Source: Streptomyces griseus subsp. griseus (GTDB lineage: Bacteria > Actinomycetota > Actinomycetes > Streptomycetales > Streptomycetaceae). From it: a stretch of DNA of 64,000 bases. A model generated the notes under the pieces. The model did no database searches and was not told the DNA's origin. It worked only from the letters and a program-made list of their open reading frames with translations. Made by a program: the position numbers and the translations under genes. The stretch is taken from the NCBI RefSeq assembly GCF_000720255.1, contig NZ_JOJE01000001.1, positions 248,001 to 312,000 of the forward strand, written 5' to 3'. Below are positions 34,516 through 45,681 of the stretch, piece after piece. Numbering within the stretch: position 1 is the stretch's first letter; every line of letters starts with the position of its first letter.

Positions 34516-36294
34516 CTACGAGGTGGGGCTCGGGGAGGTGCTCTCCGACGGGCTCTGCGAGGGGGTCGCCGTCGTGCTGTCCGACGGGGTCGGGGTGGCC
34601 TCCGGTGCCGTCACGGTCAGTTGGACGTTGAGGGTCGCTCCGCCCGTGGTGGTGATGCGCAGCATGAACGTGCCGGTGGTGTCGTCGGCGTACAGCTTCG
34701 GCAGCGTGAGCAGGCCGTTCTCGTCCGTCTGGAGGTCCGTCAGGGTGCGGACGGTCTTGCCGTCGGCGTCCTTGAAGTAGGGGCCCTTGTCGTTGACGGT
34801 CGGGTCGAGCGTCGACTTGATGAGAGTGGCGGTGGCGGCGACCTTGTCCGCGACGGCGCCCTTGTAGGTGGCCTTCACCTGCACCTGGTCGGCGAACTCA
34901 CCGTCGGCGACACAGGTCAGGGCGGTGTCGCTGGTGCGGGTGAGGGTGTCGGCGGCGCGGGCGGTGACGGTCGCCTTGTACCCGAGGGCGGGCAGGGTGC
35001 GGCCGACGACGATGGCGCGGACCGTGAAGTCGCCGGTTTTCTCGCCGGCCTGGAGCAGGGGCGTGACGGCGACGCCGGAGCTGTTGGTGACGACCGTGGC
35101 GACGCTCTCGCCGCCGGTGAAGGTGGCGTCGGTGTCACCGAGGATGGTGAAGCGGATCCTGACCTTGGCGACGGCCGTGCCCGACTTGGTCTCGGCCCGG
35201 GTGCTGATCCTCTGGCTGAACCGGTCGCCGGCCGTGGCGGTGAGCGTCGCGGTGCCGGCGTCCTCGAGGTGGTCGACCGTGTCGGTGGGCGTGGGAGCGG
35301 GGGTGCCGGGCGGGGTCGGCTTGCCGGGCGTGCTCGGGCCGGGGGCCGGGGTCGTCGGGCCGCCGGGCTTCTCGGGGCGGGGGCTCGGCTTCGGGGGCCT
35401 CGGCGTCTTCGGCGGTTCGGTGGGCGTCGGCGAGGGAATGGCGGTGCGGCCGGTGCCGTTGTCGCTGCGGTTCGACGGGACGCTGCCGCTGCCGTCCGGG
35501 ATCTCGTGGGTGCCCTTGCGGTAGTACTCGAGCCACGTCAGGACGAGGTTCAGGTACTCCTGCGAGTTGTTGTAGCTGAGGATCGCGCGGTTGAGATCGG
35601 CCTGGGTGGACAGGTCCCAGCCGTTGCGGCACAGGTAGTGGCCGGCCGCGAGCGCGGCGTCGTAGACGTTGTTGGGGTCCTTCTTGCCGTCGCCGTTGCC
35701 GTCGCGGCCCGCCCAGGCCCAGGTGGAGGGGATGAACTGCATGGGGCCGATGGCCTGGTCGTACGAGCTGTTGCCGTCGTACGCGCCGTTGTCGGTGTCC
35801 TTGATGAGCGCGAAGCCGTTGCCGTCGAGCTGCGGGCCGAGGATCGGCGAGACGGTGGTGCCGTCGGCGGTGACGCGGCCGCCGCGGGCCTGGCCCGACT
35901 CGACCTTGCCGATGGCGGCCAGGAGCTGCCAGGGCAGGTTGCAGCCGGGCTTGGAGGAGGCCAGCTCGGCCTCGGCCTTCTTGTAGGCGTCCAGGACGGT
36001 CGCGGGGATGCCCGCCTCGGTCGCGTCCGGGTCGGCCGGGGTGGTCGCGCTCGGGCTGGGCGCGGGGGTCGGGCTGTTCAGCGGCGGCAGGTCCGTGTAG
36101 TACGGCGAGTTGCCGGTAGCGCTGCCCTCAGTGGTGGCGCCGGGCGTCGGCTGGGAGTCGGCGGCGGACTGTCTGCCGGGCTCGTCGGTCGTGGCTCCCG
36201 GAGCCTGGGAGGCGGACAGAGCCGCGACCGCGGCCGCGGCCACGGCGGTGGTGAACGCCGTCTTGCGCAGCCTCACGCCGAATTGCGCCGCCAT
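34516..36294 (-). CDS. secreted lytic transglycosylase with Pro-rich linker and Ig-like C-terminus
   Basis: 592 residues. A signal peptide (LRKTAFTTAVAAAAVAALSA) is followed by a Thr/Pro linker. An MltB/SLT-type catalytic domain spans about 95-265: AIGKVESGQARGG holds the catalytic Glu, with IGPMQFIPSTWAWAGRDGNG, AALAAGHYLCRNGWDLS and ILSYNNSQEYLNLVLTW. A second Pro-rich linker (about 285-350) leads to two beta-rich Ig-like repeats (about 355-565) and a Ser/Thr/Pro tail. It cleaves peptidoglycan glycan strands outside the membrane. The C-terminal repeats are an unusual addition. GGGAGGGG precedes the ATG. Confidence 0.9.
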   Translation of the reverse strand: MAAQFGVRLRKTAFTTAVAAAAVAALSASQAPGATTDEPGRQSAADSQPTPGATTEGSATGNSPYYTDLPPLNSPTPAPSPSATTPADPDATEAGIPATVLDAYKKAEAELASSKPGCNLPWQLLAAIGKVESGQARGGRVTADGTTVSPILGPQLDGNGFALIKDTDNGAYDGNSSYDQAIGPMQFIPSTWAWAGRDGNGDGKKDPNNVYDAALAAGHYLCRNGWDLSTQADLNRAILSYNNSQEYLNLVLTWLEYYRKGTHEIPDGSGSVPSNRSDNGTGRTAIPSPTPTEPPKTPRPPKPSPRPEKPGGPTTPAPGPSTPGKPTPPGTPAPTPTDTVDHLEDAGTATLTATAGDRFSQRISTRAETKSGTAVAKVRIRFTILGDTDATFTGGESVATVVTNSSGVAVTPLLQAGEKTGDFTVRAIVVGRTLPALGYKATVTARAADTLTRTSDTALTCVADGEFADQVQVKATYKGAVADKVAATATLIKSTLDPTVNDKGPYFKDADGKTVRTLTDLQTDENGLLTLPKLYADDTTGTFMLRITTTGGATLNVQLTVTAPEATPTPSDSTTATPSQSPSESTSPSPTS

Positions 36295-36635
36295 AGAGAG
36301 AACCCCTCCCGTGGACGCTCGCGCGTCCGTGTCCGGTATGCCCTGCCCGACCCGTACTTCGTCCAGTGCTCGACGCTGTACCTCGACCTGTTCTGACGAT
36401 CGACGCGCCCCTGAGGTTGCACGCGTGGGGCGTTCGTTTCGCCTGTTGGCGATGGTGCGGCCTCGTTGTCCTACTTGTACTGCCCCCGAGACGGGGACCC
36501 AGGCGACCCTACGACAACTCTCTTTGCATGGACACCTGTTCGTGCCCGATATTCACCGGTTGGGCGTCACGCATACTGAACGCCGATGATCAGCAGGTCG
36601 GCGGTGCCGGCCACCATCCGTTCCTGGGGGCCCTG
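36295..36635. other. divergent promoter region, nothing specific seen
   Basis: 341 bases between the divergent transglycosylase and DUF4184 genes. I looked for a ydaO-type (c-di-AMP) riboswitch, which often precedes Streptomyces wall hydrolases, and did not see its conserved core. No clear promoter boxes or repeats were found. Confidence 0.5.
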
Positions 36636-37496
36636 TTGCCGTTCACACTGAGCCACGCGGCGGCCGTACTGCCTGGCGTGCGCACCGACGGAACGGGCCG
36701 GGGGCGACTGGTACCCGCCGCACTCGTCGCGGGTTCCTTCGCGCCCGACATGACCTACTACGCGGCGAGTGTCCTGACCGGGGCCATGGAGTTCGGGGAC
36801 GTCACCCACTCCTTCCCGGGGGTGTTCACGGTCGACGTGCTGATCACCTGGACGCTGGTGGGGCTGTGGCTGCTGGTGCGCGAACCGCTGGTCGCGCTGC
36901 TGCCGAGGGCCCGGCAGGGGCGGGTGGCCACGCTGCTGCGCTGCGGGGCGCCACACGCGCGCGTGCGCCCGTCCCTGGTGCTGTGGTGGTACGTCTCCGC
37001 GGTGCTCGGCGCGCTGACACACGTCGTGTGGGACGCGTTCACGCACCTCGACCGGTGGGGGATGCGGCTGTTTCCCGTCCTCGGGCGGGAGGTGGCGGGC
37101 TCACCGCTGTACTGGTACCTGCAATACGGCGGCTCCGCCGTGGCCGCGGTGGCCATCGGCATGTTCCTGCTGCGCGCGCTGCGTCGGGCGCCTGCCGGCG
37201 AGCCGGTGGGGGTGCCCGCGCTGTCGGTACGGGACCGATGGTGGGCCGGTGCGGTGATCGGCGGGTGCGCGGTGGTGGCGACCGTGCAGCGGGCGACGCG
37301 CTGGTGGGAGTACTGGGGGGCGCGGGCGAAGCCCTGGGAGCTGATCCCGACGGTGTGCTTCGGGGCCGGCGCCGGGCTGGTGCTGGGGCTGCTGCTGTAC
37401 GCCGTGGGCGTGCGGGTGTGGCGTCCGGCCGCCCGGGAGGTCACCGGGCGGCCGGAGGAGGTCGGCATGCAGCGGAGCGGGCCGGGCGCCCGCTGA
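36636..37496 (+). CDS. DUF4184 family membrane protein
   Basis: 286 residues. The frame's PFTLSHAAAVLPGVR is the conserved DUF4184 N-terminus, which normally reads MPFTLSHPAAVLP. The TTG at 36636 immediately before it, with GGGGG upstream, is therefore taken as the start. Further motifs are FAPDMTYYA, THSFPGVFTVDVLITW and GALTHVVWDAFTH. About six hydrophobic helices; the His/Asp pairs resemble those of membrane-bound metal-dependent hydrolase-like families. Function unknown. Confidence 0.85.
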   Translation: MPFTLSHAAAVLPGVRTDGTGRGRLVPAALVAGSFAPDMTYYAASVLTGAMEFGDVTHSFPGVFTVDVLITWTLVGLWLLVREPLVALLPRARQGRVATLLRCGAPHARVRPSLVLWWYVSAVLGALTHVVWDAFTHLDRWGMRLFPVLGREVAGSPLYWYLQYGGSAVAAVAIGMFLLRALRRAPAGEPVGVPALSVRDRWWAGAVIGGCAVVATVQRATRWWEYWGARAKPWELIPTVCFGAGAGLVLGLLLYAVGVRVWRPAAREVTGRPEEVGMQRSGPGAR

Positions 37497-37527
37497 GGGG
37501 TGCCGGACACAGTCTCGCGGACAGCCC

Positions 37528-40251
37528 CTAGTGGGCTGCTGATTCCCAGTCCGGTCCTGCGCCCACCGACACGTCCAGGGGCGCGCGGAGTTGGACGGCG
37601 GTGGACATTTCGTGGCGGACGAGTCGTTCTGCGGCCTCGCGTTCACCGGGGGCGATTTCGAGGACGATTTCGTCGTGCACCTGGAGGAGCATGCGGGAGT
37701 TGAGGTCCGCCGCGCGCAGGGCCCGGTCCACGTTGAGCATGGCGATCTTGACGATGTCGGCCGCCGTGCCCTGGATGGGCGCGTTGAGGGCCATGCGCTC
37801 GGCCGCCTCACGACGCTGACGGTTGTCGCTGTTGAGGTCGGGGAGGTAGCGGCGCCGCCCGAAGAGCGTCGCCGTGTAGCCCGTCGCCCGGGCCTCGTCG
37901 ACCGCGCGGCGCAGATAGTCCCGCACGCCGCCGAAGCGCTCGAAGTACGCGTCCATCAGGGCGCGGGCCTCGGCCGCCTCGATGTTCAGCTGCTGGGAGA
38001 GGCCGAAGGCGGACAGACCGTAGGCGAGGCCGTAGGACATCGCCTTGATCTTGCGGCGCATCTCCGCGTCCACCGCGGTCGGCTCGACGGCGAAGACCTG
38101 GGAGGCCGCCGTGGTGTGCAGGTCCTCGCCGGAGGTGAACGCCTCGATCAGGCCGGCGTCCTCGGAGAGGTGGGCCATCACGCGCAGTTCGATCTGGCTG
38201 TAGTCCGCGGTCATCAGCGACTCGAAGCCCTCGCCCACCACGAACCCGCGGCGGATCGCCCTGCCCTCGTCCGTGCGGACCGGGATGTTCTGCAGGTTCG
38301 GGTCGGTCGACGACAGCCTGCCCGTGGCGGCGACCGTCTGGTTGAAGCTGGTGTGGATACGGCCGTCCGCGGCGATCGTCTTGATCAGGCCCTCGACGGT
38401 GACGCGCAGCTTCGCCTGCTCGCGGTGGCGGAGCATGACGACCGGCAGTTCGTTGTCGGTCTGGGTGGCGAGCCAGGCCAGGGCGTCGGCGTCGGTGGTG
38501 TAGCCCGTCTTGGTCTTCTTCGTCTTCGGCAGGCCGAGTTCGCCGAAGAGGACCTCCTGGAGCTGCTTGGGCGAGCCGAGGTTGAACTCGTGTCCGGCGG
38601 CCGCGTGGGCCTCCTTCACGGCCTGCTGCACGGCGCCCGCGAACATCTGCTCCATGGCCTCCAGATGGGCCCGGTCGGCCGCGATGCCGTGCCGCTCCAT
38701 ACGGGCCAGCAGGGCGGAGGTGGGCAGCTCCATGTCGCGCAGGAGGTCCGTGGCCCCGACCTCCTCCAGGCGGCCCGTGAACGCCTCGCCCAGGTCGAGG
38801 ACCGCGCGGGCCTGCACCATCAGGGCCTCGGCCTCGGCGCCGTCGTCCGCGCCGAAGGCCAGCTGCCCGTCGGCCGTCGCGGCGGGGGCCAGCTCGCGGT
38901 GGAGGTACTCCAGGGACAGCGCGTCCAGGTCGAAGGAGCGGCGGCCCGGCTTGACCAGGTACGCGGCGAGCGCGGTGTCCATGGTGACGCCGCCGACGCG
39001 CCAGCCGTGCTCGGCGAACACCCGCATCGCGCCCTTGGCGTTGTGCAGGACCTTGGGGCGGTCCTCCGCGGCCAGCCAGGCCGCGAACGCGTTCTCGTCG
39101 GCCTCGTCGAGCTGGGACGGGTCGAACCAGGCGGCCGCTCCCCCGGCCGCGGCGAGCGCGACCTCGGCGACCGAGCCGGTGCCGAGCGCCCAGGTGTCGA
39201 CCGTGGCGACCCCGAGGGGCCCGGTGGCGTGCTCGTCGAGCCAGCCGGTCAGCTCGCCGGTGGCGAGCACCTTGCCCTCCAGCTCCACGCCCGCCGTGAC
39301 GACCGGGGTGGTCTCGGCCTCCGCTGCGCCCGGGTCGACCGCGAGCAGCCGCTCGCGCAGCGACGGGTTGCGGATCTCCAGGGTGTCCAGGACCAGCGCG
39401 ACGGCCTTGCGGTCGTAGGCGGGGCGCTCCAGGTCGGCGACGGTCCTGGGCAGCTCGACGGTGCGGACCATCTCCGTCAGGCGGCGGTTGAGCTTGACCG
39501 CCTCCAGGTGGTCGCGCAGGTTCTGCCCGGCCTTGCCCTTGACCTCCTCGACGCGCTCGACCAGCTCCGCGAACGAGCCGAACTGGTTGATCCACTTCGC
39601 GGCCGTCTTCTCGCCGACGCCGGGGATGCCGGGGAGGTTGTCGGACGGGTCGCCGCGCAGCGCCGCGAAGTCCGGGTACTGCGCGGGCGTCAATCCGTAC
39701 TTCTCGAAGACCTTCTCCGGGGTGAAGCGGGTCAGCTCGGAGACGCCCTTGGTCGGATACAGCACGGTCGTGTGCTCGCTGACCAGCTGGAAGGAGTCGC
39801 GGTCGCCGGTGACGATCAGCACCTCGAAACCGTCGGCCTCGGCCTGGGTGGCGAGGGTGGCGATGACGTCGTCGGCCTCGAAGCCGTCGACGGCGAAGCG
39901 GGAGACGTGCATCGCGTCCAGCAGCTCACCGATCAGCTCGACCTGGCCCTTGAACTCGTCCGGGGTCTTGGAACGGTTCGCCTTGTACTCCGTGAACTCC
40001 TCGGAGCGCCAGGTCTTGCGCGAGACGTCGAAGGCCACCGCGAAGTGCGTGGGCGCCTCGTCGCGCAGCGTGTTCGCCAGCATCGACGCGAAGCCGTAGA
40101 TGGCGTTCGTCGGCTGGCCCGTCGCGGTGGTGAAGTTCTCCGCGGGCAGCGCGAAGAACGCGCGATAGGCCAGCGAGTGCCCGTCCATGAGCATCAGGCG
40201 CGGGCGGCTGCCGGGGCTGCTGTCGGTCTTCTTCGATGCTGTCTCTGCCAC
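37528..40251 (-). CDS. polA: DNA polymerase I
   Basis: 907 residues. Residues about 20-310 are the 5'-3' exonuclease (LMLMDGHSLAYRAFFALP, GFEADDVIATLA, DNLPGIPGVGEKTAAKW). Residues about 335-515 keep the 3'-5' exonuclease fold, but the first carboxylate motif reads VATVDTWALG instead of DTET, so proofreading is probably absent, as in other actinobacteria. The C-terminal polymerase has MTADYSQIELRVMAHLSED (motif A), RRKIKAMSYGLAYGLSAFGL (motif B) and LLQVHDEIVLE (motif C). GTG start after GGGGGC. Confidence 0.97.
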   Translation of the reverse strand: MAETASKKTDSSPGSRPRLMLMDGHSLAYRAFFALPAENFTTATGQPTNAIYGFASMLANTLRDEAPTHFAVAFDVSRKTWRSEEFTEYKANRSKTPDEFKGQVELIGELLDAMHVSRFAVDGFEADDVIATLATQAEADGFEVLIVTGDRDSFQLVSEHTTVLYPTKGVSELTRFTPEKVFEKYGLTPAQYPDFAALRGDPSDNLPGIPGVGEKTAAKWINQFGSFAELVERVEEVKGKAGQNLRDHLEAVKLNRRLTEMVRTVELPRTVADLERPAYDRKAVALVLDTLEIRNPSLRERLLAVDPGAAEAETTPVVTAGVELEGKVLATGELTGWLDEHATGPLGVATVDTWALGTGSVAEVALAAAGGAAAWFDPSQLDEADENAFAAWLAAEDRPKVLHNAKGAMRVFAEHGWRVGGVTMDTALAAYLVKPGRRSFDLDALSLEYLHRELAPAATADGQLAFGADDGAEAEALMVQARAVLDLGEAFTGRLEEVGATDLLRDMELPTSALLARMERHGIAADRAHLEAMEQMFAGAVQQAVKEAHAAAGHEFNLGSPKQLQEVLFGELGLPKTKKTKTGYTTDADALAWLATQTDNELPVVMLRHREQAKLRVTVEGLIKTIAADGRIHTSFNQTVAATGRLSSTDPNLQNIPVRTDEGRAIRRGFVVGEGFESLMTADYSQIELRVMAHLSEDAGLIEAFTSGEDLHTTAASQVFAVEPTAVDAEMRRKIKAMSYGLAYGLSAFGLSQQLNIEAAEARALMDAYFERFGGVRDYLRRAVDEARATGYTATLFGRRRYLPDLNSDNRQRREAAERMALNAPIQGTAADIVKIAMLNVDRALRAADLNSRMLLQVHDEIVLEIAPGEREAAERLVRHEMSTAVQLRAPLDVSVGAGPDWESAAH

Positions 40252-40302
40252 GCCCCCGATCCTGCCACGGCCCACTGACAGTCAGGCACACCACGGTCGG
40301 GC

Positions 40303-41676
40303 TCAGGGCATCACCGGCGCTCGGTCCTCCCCCGCAAGCCGCACCCCGTCCGACGTGTCCGAGGAGCGGTAGCCCCGCGCCTGGAGGGCGAGCAGGCGGG
40401 CGTAGCGCCCTTCGGCGGCCATGAGTTCCTCGTGGGTGCCCTGTTCCCGTATGCGGCCGTCGTCCAGGACCACGATGGTGTCCGCCTGCCGGACCGCTCC
40501 GAGGCGGTGGGAGACCAGCAGGCTGGTGCGGCCCGCGCGGTGCCCGGTGAGGCGACGGTGGATCTCGTGCTCGGCCTCGGCGTCGAGGCCGGCGCTCGGC
40601 TCGTCGAGGACGAGCAGGTCGCTGTCCCCGCGCAGGAGGGTGCGCGCCAGCGCGACGCGCTGCCACTGGCCCCCGGACAGCACGACTCCGGCGTGCGGGT
40701 CGTCCTCGTCGTCCTGGTCGAAGAAGATCCGGCTGAGGAGGGTGTCGTAGCCGTTCGGCAGTTCACGGATCTTCGTGTCGATGTCGGCCATCCGGGCCGC
40801 GTCCGTGATGCCGGTCGTGTCGGTCAGCCGGGCCAGGTCGCCGATGCCGATGTTCTCGGCCGCGGTGAGGTCGTAGCGCATGAAGTCCTGGAACAGGACG
40901 GTCATCCGGCGGCGCAACTCCGCGGGAGGGAGCGTTCTGATGTCCACGCCGTCCCAGAGGACGGCGCCGCGCGTGGGGCCGTAGAAGCGGCACAGCAGTT
41001 TGATGAGGGTGCTCTTGCCGGCTCCGTTGCGTCCGACGAGCGCCACCGATGAGCCGTGGGGAAGGGTGAGGTCGAGGCCACGCAGCACCCAGGGGTGGCT
41101 GTCGTCGTAGCGGAACCACACGTCGCGCAGTTCGATCCCCTTGCGCAAGGGGGCGAGCGCGGTGGCGGTGGCGGTCACTGCCGGGAAGTCGTCGGTGGTG
41201 GCGACGACCTTGTGGTGGTAGCGGAACAGCAGCAGCGACTGGTATGAGCTCGCCAGGCCGGTCGCGAGGCCGATCAGCGCTCCCTGCGCTCCGGCCACCG
41301 CGGCGACGAAGGCCATGACGGCACTGACGCTCAGCGCGCCGTCGGCGGCCCCGGCGACGGCCCACACCAGCCCGCCGCCCGAAATCGCGGAGGACAGCAG
41401 CGCGAGCAGTCCGTGCGTCCGGAACTCCTTGCGGTCGATCCGTCGCTCGCCGTCTTGCATGACGGCCACCTCGTCCGGCATGCGGCCCTTGAGGAAGTCG
41501 CCGAGGCCGAACAGGCGGGTCTCCTGCACCGCGGTGAGATCGGAGATCAGGGAGGAGTAGAAGATCCGTCGTCGGGTGGCCGGGGAGACCGAGGCGAGCA
41601 TGGACACGCGTCCGCGGGTCAGCGCCAGGTGGCCCAGGAGCGCGGGGACGGCGGCCACGGCGACCAGGACCGCCAA
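40303..41676 (-). pseudogene. ABC transporter permease/ATP-binding protein, N-terminally truncated
   Basis: The open frame gives 457 residues against about 600 for the family. Only the last part of the exporter membrane domain is present, from AVLVAVAAVPALLGHLALTR onward. The first three or so helices and any normal start codon are missing; the first possible start is a TTG at 41676 without a ribosome site. The ATPase domain looks intact: VGRNGAGKSTLIKLL, LSGGQWQRVALARTLLRG, LLVLDEPSAGLDAEAE and SHRLGAV. The upstream edge runs directly into a frameshifted signal peptidase gene, indicating a deletion that fused the two. Probably non-functional. Confidence 0.75.
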
Positions 41677-42101
41677 AGAGTCTGCGCACCACGACCCCCA
41701 TCAGGCTGTCGGCCGAAAATGGCCCACGGTGCCGGGAGTCGACGCTGTGGCGGTTGTCGCCGAGGACCGCCAGGGTGCCCGGCTCCACCCGGCCGTCGCC
41801 GGGGACTCCGGCCGGCAAGGGGTCGCCCGGCAGGGCGGCGACCCGTTTCACGTTCCATATCCGTCCGTCGGCGCCAGCCACGGCCGCCGTGCGATAAGGG
41901 CCCGTCAGCGGGGGTTCCAGCACCACGACGTCGCCGACTCTCACATGGCGCAGGCCTCTTCGTCGGACGAGGACAGTCGCCGTGCGCTATCGCGGGCGCC
42001 ATGCTCATGCCCTCCACGGTGACGACCACCAGGTTCTTGCGACACCACAACAGCGCCGCGGAGACAGCCAACGCGCCCGGTAACACAGATGTCAGGATCA
42101 C
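41677..42101 (-). pseudogene. S26 family signal peptidase, frameshifted and lacking its stop
   Basis: The GTG at 42101 (AGGA upstream) opens a membrane helix and VTVEGMSMAPAIAHGD, which carries the catalytic serine in SMAP. At about 41974 the frame is lost (two bases missing or one extra). The second frame continues LVRRRGLRHVRVGDVVVLEP, then VKRVAALPGDPLP with the catalytic lysine and GDNRHSVDSRHRGPF. The second frame then runs into the ABC transporter remnant near 41680 with no stop of its own. Two independent lesions mark it as a pseudogene. Confidence 0.82.
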
Positions 42102-42346
42102 GTCATGATCCTAGAGTGATGAGCGGCGAGAACGTCTGGTTTCATACCCACGGTTCGCCCTGGGCAGCGGGAGACGCTCGGCCCCCGCCGACGGCGCCCC
42201 GCGCACAACGCACCGCCCACGCGAACGCCCCCGGCGAGGAGGCACCCAGCCCGCTCCCGCCCCCAGTACCTGTCCGGCAGCAGCCGGCGCCACCGCCCCA
42301 TGCGAGGATCGCGGGCGTCCCCCGTGTGTACGCGAAGGAGAGTGCG

Positions 42347-44626
<2,280 letters not shown>

Positions 44627-44692
44627 GCGTTTGCTCAGGAGGTGGGACCGACCGGTCCGACCACCACTCCCGAGGAACGGAGACCGGGCGCC

Positions 44693-45181
44693 ATGGGCGA
44701 GCAGCACCACGTGAACTTCCCCCAGGAGGTCATCGACGAGTACGCGGCGCTCGGCGTCGACCTCCACGCCCTGTTCTCCGCGGGGCACCTCGGGACGCGC
44801 ATGGGCGTGGAGATCGTCGAGGCTTCGCCGGACCGGGTGGTCGGGACCATGCCGGTGGAGGGCAACACCCAGCCGTACGGACTGCTGCACGGCGGCGCGT
44901 CCGCCGTGCTCGCCGAGACCCTCGGGTCGGTCGGGTCCATGCTGCACGCCGGCAGCTCCAAGATCGCCGTCGGCGTCGACCTGAACTGCACCCACCACCG
45001 CGGCGTCCGCTCCGGCAGCGTCACCGGCGTGGCCACACCCGTGCACCGGGGGCGCACCACGGCGACGTACGAGATCATCATCAGCGACGAGGCCGGCAAG
45101 CGCGTCTGCACCGCCCGGCTGACCTGCCTCCTGCGGGACGTGAACCCCGGCGACGCGGCCCACGTCCGAACCGCGGACTGA
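44693..45181 (+). CDS. hotdog-fold PaaI-type thioesterase
   Basis: 162 residues. GTMPVEGNTQPYGLLHGGAS carries the HGG motif of the 4-hydroxybenzoyl-CoA/PaaI thioesterase family, followed by LAETLGSVGSMLHAG and VGVDLNCTHHRGVRSGSVTG. It hydrolyses acyl- or aryl-CoA thioesters; the substrate is unknown. It lies 66 bases after the molybdopterin oxidoreductase. A start at the GTG 44642 would put the AGGAG site directly against the codon, so the ATG was preferred. Confidence 0.9.
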   Translation: MGEQHHVNFPQEVIDEYAALGVDLHALFSAGHLGTRMGVEIVEASPDRVVGTMPVEGNTQPYGLLHGGASAVLAETLGSVGSMLHAGSSKIAVGVDLNCTHHRGVRSGSVTGVATPVHRGRTTATYEIIISDEAGKRVCTARLTCLLRDVNPGDAAHVRTAD

Positions 45182-45197
45182 CACTCCGTCGACTCAC

Positions 45198-45234
45198 GCC
45201 CCGCTTCCGGAACATCCCGGAACGCGGGGCTTTG
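45198..45234 (+). terminator. terminator after thioesterase gene
   Basis: A stem of GCCCCGCTTCCGG with CCGGAACGCGGGGC (one bulged base) and a short loop is followed by TTTG, 16 bases after the thioesterase stop. Confidence 0.75.
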
Positions 45235-45681
45235 TCAGCAAACGCCGCACCCCCTTTCCGTGGCGTAACTCTGCGTAATGCGGGCGCAATGGCAAACCCT
45301 GGAGTTCCCGCTTCCATTGCGGCCCTGGCGCCCCGCCGACGCACCTCCGAAGAGCACTCAAGTCGCCCGCGGCAACGACTTCACGTCATCACCAAAACGG
45401 GAAACACTGCTGAAAAAGCGAGCACACGTCCTGCACGTTCTCACTATGCGGACGGGGCGAATCGGCCTGAATTCCACGCATCCACCCACCGTGTACCGCT
45501 CTGCATTACGCCGTGTCATAACAAGAGCGTCACAGCCTTGGTCAGACACTCCTCCACCTTCCCCGCCCGCGCTTAGAGTCACGCCCAGTCACCGCGCCAT
45601 CGGATTCGAAGTCAATTCGGCCCAGCGCTCGACTCGGCGCGTTCCAGGGGGGACCGCCGTGCCAGGGAAAGGACCTGATTC
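45235..45681. other. long leader/promoter region of liv operon
   Basis: About 450 bases upstream of livJ hold no convincing gene. Base composition is visibly less GC-rich than the surroundings (for example around 45400-45540), as expected for a promoter and 5' leader. I could not settle on a -35/-10 pair or recognise a riboswitch. Confidence 0.5.

Noticed and set aside
36295..36635. Possible ydaO (c-di-AMP) riboswitch upstream of the lytic transglycosylase
   Set aside because: Such switches often precede Streptomyces wall hydrolases, but the conserved GGGGAACCCA-like core and flanking stems were not found on the minus strand.
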